Position numbers and translations under genes: made by a program. A DNA stretch of 5,857 bases from Bacteroidales bacterium. GTDB lineage: Bacteria; Bacteroidota; Bacteroidia; Bacteroidales; ML635J-15. Location of the stretch: assembly GCA_028696755.1 (NCBI GenBank), contig JAQVGK010000241.1, forward strand, positions 1-5,857, in the 5' to 3' direction. The notes under the pieces are model-generated. The model saw only the letters and a list, made by a program, of their open reading frames with translations. It made no database searches and was not told the origin of the DNA. Of this stretch, positions 1-5,074 are shown in pieces. Each line of letters starts with the position of its first letter. Position 1 is the first letter of the stretch.

Positions 1-573
1 AGCGGTGTAGTTACAGCAAAATATTTTGAGAATGGTGAACTTTATTCGGGAGCTCCAAATACACAAGTTGGAAAAGCTGCGATCATTGTTATCCAACAAA
101 TAACACCGATTAAAGCAGTTATCTCTGTTTCGGAAAAGTTTTATCCTGTGGTAAAAAAGGGAATGAAGGTTATTGTAAAGTCCGACATTTATTCCGACAA
201 TGTTTTTGAAGGCAAAATAAGCTTGGTTCATCCAACTATTAATACCGCGACAAAAACTTTTAATGTGGAAATAGAGGTGGCAAATAGAGAGCAATTGCTT
301 CGCCCTGGAATGTATGCAAGTGTTAATATGGAGTTCGCCAAAGAAAAGGCAATGGTTGTTCCTGCCGTTGCAGTATTGCAGCAAAGAGGTACCGATAATC
401 GTTACGTGTTTATTTATGAAAATGGGATTGCTCGTCGTGTCAACGTGATCGTAGGAAAACGTTTTGACGATAAGATTGAAATAATCTCGGATCAAATCAA
501 ACTTGGCGATCAGCTTATTACTGCTGGACATAACAATCTGGAGGATGGATCAAAAGTGGAAATTTCGAAGTAG
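1..573 (+). CDS. RND efflux periplasmic adaptor (MFP/HlyD-like), 5'-truncated by window edge
   Basis: Frame 1 is open from the first base to a TAG at 571-573, giving 190 codons of the C-terminal part of a membrane-fusion adaptor. Such proteins are usually about 350-400 residues, so roughly half is missing. The signal peptide or lipobox and the coiled-coil hairpin lie upstream. Visible parts in order are the end of the lipoyl/barrel-sandwich region (about residues 1-30), a beta-barrel domain (about 35-115) containing the family-typical LRPGMYASV stretch near residue 100, and a membrane-proximal domain starting around VVPAVAVL (about 119-190). The protein would sit in the periplasm and link the inner-membrane pump to an outer-membrane channel. 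It ends 22 bp before the pump gene on the same strand, so co-transcription is very likely. An ATG at 148 lies in frame, but coding similarity clearly continues upstream, so it is not the start. The substrate cannot be told from sequence. Confidence 0.93.
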   Translation, partial: SGVVTAKYFENGELYSGAPNTQVGKAAIIVIQQITPIKAVISVSEKFYPVVKKGMKVIVKSDIYSDNVFEGKISLVHPTINTATKTFNVEIEVANREQLLRPGMYASVNMEFAKEKAMVVPAVAVLQQRGTDNRYVFIYENGIARRVNVIVGKRFDDKIEIISDQIKLGDQLITAGHNNLEDGSKVEISK

Positions 574-595
574 AAATTCTTAATAATATTATTTT

Positions 596-3500
596 ATGAG
601 TATTTATAAAAGTGCAGTAAAAAAACCAATCACCACAATGATGATTTTTGTGGCTGTGATTGTGTTTGGCTTGTACTCCTTGTCAAAACTGCCGGTTGAT
701 TTATATCCAGAGATTGAGTTGCCGGCAATTACTGTTATGACAATTTATAGGGGTGCTAATGCCAGTGATATAGAGACAAATGTTACCAAACCCATTGAAA
801 ATTCTCTAAACTCTATTGACAATCTAAAGGAAATTACCTCAATCTCTAGAGATAATATGTCGATTGTAACAATTGAATTTGAGTGGGAGGCAAATCTTGA
901 TGAGGCAGCCAACGATATTCGAAACTCGTTGGAGTTTATTAAAGATAATTTGCCAGATGGTTCGGATAGCCCTGTAATCTATAAATTCAATTCGAGTTTA
1001 ATGCCAATTTTATTTTACGCGGTAACTGCCGAAGAGAGTTACGAGGGCATCGACAAATTACTCGAAGAAAAAGTGGTAAATCCGCTTAATAGAATTGAGG
1101 GTATTGGATCGATTGGTTTGTCGGGTATTCCCGAGCGAGAGATTTATGTTGAGGTTGATCCTGTAAAGCTCGAAGCGATGAATCTTACCGTAGAAATGAT
1201 AGGTGGTATGATTCAGGCCGAAAATATTAATATTCCTGCTGGAAATGTTAAGATGGGGCAGATGGATTATCAGCTTAAAGTTGAAGGTGAATTTACCGAA
1301 AGCAGTCAGATCGAAAACATAATCTTAGGTAGTTTTAACGGTCAAACAATACGAATTAAAGATGTTGCAGTTGTTAAAGACACCATCAGGGATCAAAGTT
1401 TAGATGAACGAGTTAATGGTAAGACCGGTATTCGAATGTTTGTGCAAAAGCAATCGGGAGCAAATACGGTGCAGGTAGCAAACGAAGTGCGCAAGCAGCT
1501 TGCAGAGATTCAGAAAACCTTGCCTCCAGATGTTAAGATTGAGCCTATTTTCGATTCGTCGGATTTTATCAGTAACTCAATTGATAATCTTACCGAGACA
1601 TTGATGTATGCATTTATCTTTGTTGTTCTGGTAGTGCTTTTATTCCTTGGAAGATGGAGGGCAACATTTATTATTGTTCTTACAATTCCTATTTCACTTA
1701 TTGTCGCGTTTATTTTCTTGGGAGTAACAGGAAGTTCGATAAATATCATCTCCTTAACATCGCTTTCGATTGCAATTGGTATGGTGGTGGATGATGCGAT
1801 TGTGGTTCTCGAGAATATTGCAAAACATATCGATCGGGGATCTAGTCCGCGTGAAGCTGCAATTTATGCAACAAACGAGGTGTGGCTTGCTGTAATTGTT
1901 ACAACTTTGGTTGTTGTTGCTGTATTTATGCCATTAACACTTGTTTCAGGTTTTACAGGAGTTTTATTCCGTCAGTTGGGATGGATTGTAACAATTACAG
2001 TTACAACATCAACACTTGCTGCTATTTCTCTTACGCCAATGCTAAGCTCAAGATTATTGAAACTTACAACTCCTAGCACAAAAAGATTTAGTTACGATAA
2101 AACAATCAAAGTCTTTCTCGACAAGTTGGACGACTTTTATGAAAGAATCATCAGGTATGTTTTAAAAAGAAAGAAAATATCTTTATTCCTAGCTTTCGTA
2201 ATTTTTGCTGCTTCGATGGCATTAATTCCACAAATCGGAACTGAGTTTATTCCTGAAGCTGACCAAAGCACAGTAACAACTACAATTGAGTTACAGACTG
2301 GTCTTAGAGTGGAAGAAACACAAAAAGTTGCACGTCAGATTGAAGCAATTATTGCTGAAAAGTATCCAGAGGTAAGGCTTGTGTCAACATCAGCCGGATC
2401 GAATGACGCTGGAGGAGTATCGGCAATTTGGGGAGCATCGGGTTCTCATATTATTAACATGACAATGAAACTGGTGCCAATTAGTGAACGTTCGCGATCT
2501 TGTTGGGATATCGGTAATGATTTGCGCACCGAACTAGATAAAATTCCTGAAATCAACGATTACAAAGTTGCTTACTCTGGCGGTATGCAGATGGGTGGCG
2601 ATAATTCAATCTCGGTAGAAGTTTATGGATATGATTTTGATGCAACAAATAACGTGGCGTATTCTATCGCTGACGAAATCAGAAAATTACCAACAGCAAC
2701 CGACATTCAGATAAGTCGTGACGAAATGAAACCAGAGCTTGAATATGTGCTCGATCGTGAAAGAATGGCCATTTATAATCTTAACACAGCAACAGTGTCG
2801 ATGGCACTTCGAAATAGGGTACTTGGTATGACCGCAACCTATTTCCGTGAAGATGGAGATGAGTATAGTGTTGTTGTTAGATTTGACGAAGAATCTCGTA
2901 ATTCAATTTCCGACATCGAAAGTATTGTTGTCGCAAATCAGCAAGGTGTTAAAGTTCGTTTGGGAGACATAGGCGAAGTTAAAGAAACCTGGCTGCCACC
3001 AAATATTGATCACAAGCGACGCGAGCGTATTATTACTGTAAAAGCGATTCCAAATGGAACATCTTTGGGAGAGCTTGCAAAAGTAATTCAGGAAATTATT
3101 AATAAAACCGATATTCCAAACGGAGTTTTAGTTGATATTGGTGGTGCATATAAAGATCAGCAAGAGTCGTTTATGGACTTGGGATTATTGATGTTGATTT
3201 CGCTGATTCTGGTGTATATTGTGATGGCATCTCAGTTCGAGTCATTTAAAATACCTTTGATTATTATGTTCTCGATCCCATTCTCGTTCTCGGGTGTTGT
3301 TATTGCATTATGGTTAACAGGTACTAATCTTAGCGTTATTGCTGCACTAGGTGCTGTGCTCTTGATTGGTATTGTTGTTAAAAATGCAATTGTGCTGGTG
3401 GATTACATCAATCTTATGCGCGATCGTGGTTACGAACTTATCGAAGCAATTGCAATGAGTGGCAAATCGAGATTGAGACCTGTGTTAATGACTGCATTAA

Positions 3501-3712
3501 CTACTGGATTAGGTATGTTGCCATTGGCGTTGAGCACTGGCGAAGGTTCCGAAATATGGACTCCTATGGGTATTGCAGTAATTGGTGGTCTATTGTTCTC
3601 TACATTCCTCACTCTAATCGTTATTCCGATTGCTTATGCAATTCTCGAGCGTCCGGGGGGAAGAAAGAGAAGAAAACTCGCTCATCAGAAGAATTTTGAA
3701 TTTATGGACTAA
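596..3712 (+). CDS. RND-family inner-membrane efflux transporter (AcrB/HAE1-like)
   Basis: This is a complete 1038-residue proton-driven pump, close to the about 1050 residues of AcrB. The layout is the duplicated RND plan. TM1 is at about residues 12-30 and the first large periplasmic porter/docking loop at about 31-335. TM2-TM6 follow from about 337 to 485, TM7 is at about 528-546, and a second periplasmic loop spans about 547-858. TM8-TM12 run from about 862 to the C-terminus, which ends in a basic cytoplasmic tail. The TM4 motif GMVVDDAIVVLEN carries the acidic pair D399/D400 (AcrB D407/D408). TM10 GIVVKNAIVLVD carries K929 (AcrB K940), and the TM11 region SRLRPVLMT carries R961 (AcrB R971). 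The whole proton relay is therefore present and the pump should be active. The VDDA/VKNA pattern resembles multidrug (HAE1) pumps more than CusA-type metal pumps, but the substrate is inference. The ATG at 596 gives the expected N-terminal YKSAVKKPITT; no Shine-Dalgarno sequence is evident, as is common in Bacteroidota. Confidence 0.96.
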   Translation: MSIYKSAVKKPITTMMIFVAVIVFGLYSLSKLPVDLYPEIELPAITVMTIYRGANASDIETNVTKPIENSLNSIDNLKEITSISRDNMSIVTIEFEWEANLDEAANDIRNSLEFIKDNLPDGSDSPVIYKFNSSLMPILFYAVTAEESYEGIDKLLEEKVVNPLNRIEGIGSIGLSGIPEREIYVEVDPVKLEAMNLTVEMIGGMIQAENINIPAGNVKMGQMDYQLKVEGEFTESSQIENIILGSFNGQTIRIKDVAVVKDTIRDQSLDERVNGKTGIRMFVQKQSGANTVQVANEVRKQLAEIQKTLPPDVKIEPIFDSSDFISNSIDNLTETLMYAFIFVVLVVLLFLGRWRATFIIVLTIPISLIVAFIFLGVTGSSINIISLTSLSIAIGMVVDDAIVVLENIAKHIDRGSSPREAAIYATNEVWLAVIVTTLVVVAVFMPLTLVSGFTGVLFRQLGWIVTITVTTSTLAAISLTPMLSSRLLKLTTPSTKRFSYDKTIKVFLDKLDDFYERIIRYVLKRKKISLFLAFVIFAASMALIPQIGTEFIPEADQSTVTTTIELQTGLRVEETQKVARQIEAIIAEKYPEVRLVSTSAGSNDAGGVSAIWGASGSHIINMTMKLVPISERSRSCWDIGNDLRTELDKIPEINDYKVAYSGGMQMGGDNSISVEVYGYDFDATNNVAYSIADEIRKLPTATDIQISRDEMKPELEYVLDRERMAIYNLNTATVSMALRNRVLGMTATYFREDGDEYSVVVRFDEESRNSISDIESIVVANQQGVKVRLGDIGEVKETWLPPNIDHKRRERIITVKAIPNGTSLGELAKVIQEIINKTDIPNGVLVDIGGAYKDQQESFMDLGLLMLISLILVYIVMASQFESFKIPLIIMFSIPFSFSGVVIALWLTGTNLSVIAALGAVLLIGIVVKNAIVLVDYINLMRDRGYELIEAIAMSGKSRLRPVLMTALTTGLGMLPLALSTGEGSEIWTPMGIAVIGGLLFSTFLTLIVIPIAYAILERPGGRKRRKLAHQKNFEFMD

Positions 3713-3724
3713 AAGATTGAAATT

Positions 3725-4018
3725 ATGAAAGCAATAATGATAATATTTAACCAAGCTCTAACCGAAAAAGTAGAATACATGCTCGATAAGCTTGAAGTGC
3801 GTGGGTTTACTCAGTGGGAAGGTTTGCAGGGAAGAGGAAGCGTTGATGGCGATCCACATTATGGTACACACACTTGGCCCGAAATTAATTCAGCAACTAT
3901 TGCCGTTGTTGAGGATGAAAAGGTCGATGTCCTACTCGAAAAAATTCGCAAGATCGACGAAATCAACAAAGAAGTTGGTATTAGAGCTTTTGTGTGGAAT
4001 ATCGAAAAAGCTGTATAG
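3725..4018 (+). CDS. Small PII-like signalling protein encoded with the RND pump
   Basis: This is a 97-residue soluble protein with the size and alternating beta-alpha-beta / beta-alpha-beta pattern of the PII (GlnB/CutA-like) ferredoxin fold. Strand KAIMIIFN (2-9) is followed by helix LTEKVEYMLDKL (12-23) and strand FTQWEGLQG (28-36). A Gly/His-rich loop comes next (about 37-55, with GDPHYGTH), then strand SATIAVVED (56-64), helix 66-82 and final strand GIRAFVWNIE (85-94). The loop sits where PII proteins have their partner-contacting T-loop, and H45 and H49 could bind metal. It starts 12 bp after the pump stop, so it is translated from the same message. PII-like proteins encoded next to transport genes commonly bind and regulate the transporter, so a sensor/regulator of this pump is the best inference. 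No residue pattern proves nucleotide binding. The last codon and stop lie inside the 96-bp direct repeat that begins at 4013. Family assignment is from fold pattern and context. Confidence 0.8.
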   Translation: MKAIMIIFNQALTEKVEYMLDKLEVRGFTQWEGLQGRGSVDGDPHYGTHTWPEINSATIAVVEDEKVDVLLEKIRKIDEINKEVGIRAFVWNIEKAV

Positions 4019-4052
4019 GGTTTTATTTTTCATATAAAGTTGTATGGTAGTT

Positions 4053-4086
4053 AATCCGGGTAGGCATTGTGCTTGCTCGGATTTTT
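4053..4086 (+). terminator. Rho-independent terminator of the efflux operon (copy A)
   Basis: AATCCGGGTAGGCA (4053-4066) pairs with TGCTTGCTCGGATT (4070-4083), with a TTG loop and a few G-U pairs, giving a 14-bp stem. The stem runs into a T-run (4082-4086). It lies 34 bp past the stop of the PII-like gene and fits termination of plus-strand transcription. On the minus strand the same hairpin is not followed by a T-run, so it looks mainly one-directional. Confidence 0.8.
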
Positions 4087-4108
4087 CACAACCCTAATTC
4101 TGCCCTAA
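4086..4108 (-). pseudogene. Orphan copy of the 3' end of the YjbR-family gene
   Basis: Read on the minus strand this 23-bp piece gives R-A-E-L-G-L-stop. That is identical to the last six codons and stop of the intact YjbR-family gene at 4662-5012. It is carried here only because it is part of the 96-bp duplication. It has no upstream coding sequence in frame and is not expressed as a protein. Its value is as a marker: it shows the gene originally ended here, 67 bp from the PII-like stop, before the 480-bp insert separated them. Confidence 0.85.
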
Positions 4109-4112
4109 TCTT

Positions 4113-4129
4113 TCCCGACTTGTCCCAAT
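4113..4129 (+). repeat. Left terminal inverted repeat of the insert
   Basis: TCCCGACTTGTCCCAAT matches the reverse complement of 4572-4588 at 16 of 17 positions (C/T mismatch at the fourth base). It lies four bases inside the strict end of direct-repeat copy A, or directly against it if the one-base-gap extension of the repeat is accepted. Confidence 0.8.
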
Positions 4130-4276
4130 GAATTTTATTACAATCGCAAGTGTCTGAATATCAGCAACATGCTATTAGTAACAAATGTTTTTACCGCACA
4201 AAGGCAGTTCTTGTGAACTATTTCAAATAAATAATAGCTGGTCAAAAGCTAACAAAATCAGTCTTTTTTTACCCCA

Positions 4277-4317
4277 AACTTTTTTCCTTGATGAAAAAAG
4301 TTACAAAAAAATCAAGG
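4277..4317 (+). other. Pair of mutually exclusive hairpins inside the insert
   Basis: AACTTTTTTC (4277-4286) is perfectly complementary to GAAAAAAGTT (4293-4302), with a 6-base loop. The loop plus one stem base, CCTTGAT (4286-4292), is complementary to ATCAAGG (4311-4317). The two hairpins share bases and cannot both form fully. Both orientations would fold as RNA. No function can be assigned; it may simply be a subterminal palindrome of the element. Confidence 0.55.
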
Positions 4318-4343
4318 CAAAACGAAGCTACCCAACGCACCTC

Positions 4344-4470
4344 GAGACGAAACAAAAGAATTGTATGTCGACCTTGGCCTAAAACAAATGCCAAGCACCT
4401 TTGGCCAGTACTCAAATATTTGTTTTAGAAAACGACATGTCGGCTCGACACAATTCTAATTGTTTCGCTC
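4344..4470. repeat. Three-tier foldback (cruciform-like inverted repeat) in the insert
   Basis: The outer stem joins 4344-4371 to 4445-4470 through paired blocks GAG/CTC, CGAAACA/TGTTTCG, GAATTGT/ACAATTC and GTCGA/TCGAC, about 22 bp with small bulges. The middle stem is 11 bp and perfect: CTAAAACAAAT (4379-4389) with ATTTGTTTTAG (4418-4428). The inner hairpin pairs GCCAAG (4390-4395) with TTTGGC (4400-4405) around CACC. A 10-bp palindrome CGACATGTCG (4433-4442) sits in the 3' side of the outer loop. It could act as DNA (a transposase or cruciform substrate) or as a structured RNA; nothing decides between them. Confidence 0.7.
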
Positions 4471-4571
4471 TCACCGCTTGAGCTGCCCGCCGTTTTGCCC
4501 GGCCCTCCCGCGGAGCAATGAATCCTGTTTTGTCGCTTTGTACTCCTGATTAAAAAAAAAATAACGCACTA

Positions 4572-4588
4572 ATTGGGACAAGTCAGGA
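4572..4588 (-). repeat. Right terminal inverted repeat of the insert
   Basis: The reverse complement, TCCTGACTTGTCCCAAT, matches 4113-4129 at 16 of 17 positions. Its outer end coincides exactly with the start of direct-repeat copy B at 4589. Its outermost bases also pair with an internal TACTCCTGA at 4541-4549, so the right end can form its own hairpin. Confidence 0.8.
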
Positions 4589-4684
4589 GTATAGGGTTTT
4601 ATTTTTCATATAAAGTTGTATGGTAGTTAATCCGGGTAGGCATTGTGCTTGCTCGGATTTTTCACAACCCTAATTCTGCCCTAA
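4589..4684 (+). repeat. 96-bp perfect direct repeat, copy B
   Basis: Identical to 4013-4108. This copy holds the functional 3' end of the minus-strand YjbR-family gene (stop at 4662-4664, codons up to 4684), a second copy of the terminator hairpin, and an orphan copy of the last codon and stop of the PII-like gene at 4589-4594. Absence of any mismatch, including in non-coding bases, points to a recent duplication or to gene conversion keeping the copies equal. Confidence 0.98.
4629..4662 (+). terminator. Duplicated terminator hairpin (copy B)
   Basis: Same 14-bp stem, TTG loop and T-run as at 4053-4086. Read on the plus strand it would stop any transcription leaving the insert before it runs antisense into the YjbR-family gene. 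On the minus strand the hairpin directly follows that gene's stop but lacks a downstream T-run, so it would be a weak intrinsic terminator there, though it could still protect the 3' end of the message. Confidence 0.65.
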
Positions 4685-5012
4685 CTTTTTTTGGCAATTT
4701 TGAAACAACAAGCTCATACGAATGATCAATCAACTCCATAATCATCTCATCAGAAATACTTCCGTCGATTTCGATCTGATTCCACATTGTTTTATTCATG
4801 TGATATGCACCTGTAATTGATGGATAATGCTCGCGTAATTCAATAGCTCGATCGGGATCGCATTTTAAAACTATGTTAGTGTTTTTTTCGAGTGCCGAAA
4901 GTGCAAACATCTTACCAGCAACCTTAAAGACAAGAGTTTCTTCATCAAATGGGAAACATTCGGTAACGGCTTTTTTAGCTAGACAATAATCTCTAATAAT
5001 TTCGATATTCAT
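4662..5012 (-). CDS. MmcQ/YjbR-family protein (DUF419)
   Basis: This is a 116-residue soluble protein of the usual length for the MmcQ/YjbR family. Recognisable family features in order are CFPFDEETLVFKVAGKMFAL (19-38), the NIVLKCDPDRAIELRE block (46-61), HYPSITGAYHMNKTMWN (62-78) and the C-terminal helix with LIDHSYELVVSKLPKK. The family has a CyaY-like fold with proposed DNA binding, but its biochemical role is not established, so none is claimed here. The ATG at 5012 gives the normal family N-terminus. The gene converges on the efflux operon and diverges from era, with 62 bp between the two starts. Its last six codons and stop lie inside direct-repeat copy B, so the insertion event did not damage it. 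No functional link to its neighbours is evident. Confidence 0.92.
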   Translation of the reverse strand: MNIEIIRDYCLAKKAVTECFPFDEETLVFKVAGKMFALSALEKNTNIVLKCDPDRAIELREHYPSITGAYHMNKTMWNQIEIDGSISDEMIMELIDHSYELVVSKLPKKVRAELGL

Positions 5013-5059
5013 AAAATGCAGATATTTTCTTCAAAATTCAATAATAATTCTCATTTTTG

Positions 5060-5067
5060 CAAAAATA
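5060..5067 (-). promoter_or_regulatory. Candidate -7 box for the YjbR-family gene
   Basis: On the minus strand this reads TATTTTTG, an exact match to the Bacteroidota -7 consensus TAnnTTTG, about 47 bp ahead of the ATG at 5012. No clear TTG element is seen at the expected -33 spacing, and the region is very AT-rich, so a chance match is possible. For era the best plus-strand candidate in the same spacer (TATTTTGT next to the start) is imperfect and too close to the ATG to be its promoter. Confidence 0.35.
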
Positions 5068-5074
5068 TTTTGTA

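Larger units (their letters stand above)
4013..4108 (+). repeat. 96-bp perfect direct repeat, copy A
   Basis: Base-by-base comparison shows 4013-4108 identical to 4589-4684 with no mismatch (offset 576). Copy A starts in the last sense codon of the PII-like gene (GTA TAG) and contains the operon terminator at 4053-4086. It ends with a stranded copy of the last codons of the minus-strand YjbR-family gene. Just past the end, copy A reads TCTTT where copy B reads CTTT. Allowing one inserted T extends the match about four bases, to 4113/4688. Confidence 0.98.
4109..4588. mobile_element. MITE-like non-autonomous insert between 96-bp direct repeats
   Basis: This is the 480-bp stretch between the two direct-repeat copies. 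Near its ends it has inverted repeats of 17 bp with one mismatch (4113-4129 and 4572-4588), the right one ending exactly at the repeat junction. If the repeat is extended by the one-base-gap alignment, the element is 4114-4588 (475 bp) and the inverted repeats sit at both ends. Inside are hairpins at 4277-4302 and 4344-4470 and a GC-rich pocket at about 4473-4517 unlike the AT-rich surroundings. No transposase or other credible protein is encoded. A 65-codon frame at 4185-4382 overlaps the foldbacks and looks like chance. Small size, terminal inverted repeats, direct repeats and strong foldback are the hallmarks of a MITE moved by a transposase supplied in trans. The 96-bp duplication is far longer than most insertion sequences make; IS1634-type elements are known for long variable duplications. 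Recombination or tandem duplication is an alternative origin. Confidence 0.65.

Noticed and set aside
582..593. 12-bp perfect palindrome AATAATATTATT just before the pump start codon
   Set aside because: Made only of A and T in an AT-rich 22-bp gap within an operon; easily a chance match and too weak to be called an operator.
1510..1749. Minus-strand frame inside the RND pump gene (also 3430-3612 minus and 1882-2076 plus)
   Set aside because: All are antisense or out-of-frame shadows of highly conserved transmembrane coding sequence.
1..3712. Heavy-metal (CusA-type) efflux system
   Set aside because: The adaptor shows no evident metal-binding motif in the visible part, and the pump's VDDA/VKNA transmembrane motifs and length fit HAE1-like multidrug pumps better. 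Substrate remains undetermined.
3792..4037. 81-codon plus-strand frame overlapping the PII-like gene
   Set aside because: It lies in another frame over a well-supported gene and has no domain character; a shadow frame.
4185..4382. 65-codon open frame inside the insert starting MFLPHKG
   Set aside because: It overlaps both hairpin regions, has low-complexity K/S/L-rich composition, no recognisable domain and no ribosome-binding or promoter signal. Best explained as a chance frame in a non-coding repeat element.
4109..4588. Insert as an integron cassette, attachment site or degenerate insertion sequence with a broken transposase
   Set aside because: No integrase-type core site could be seen and no frame resembles transposase remnants; terminal inverted repeats without coding content fit a MITE-like element better.
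4013..4684. Possible two-repeat CRISPR-like array
   Set aside because: The repeat is 96 bp and the single intervening segment is 480 bp, far outside CRISPR repeat and spacer sizes, and the repeat contains coding ends and a terminator.
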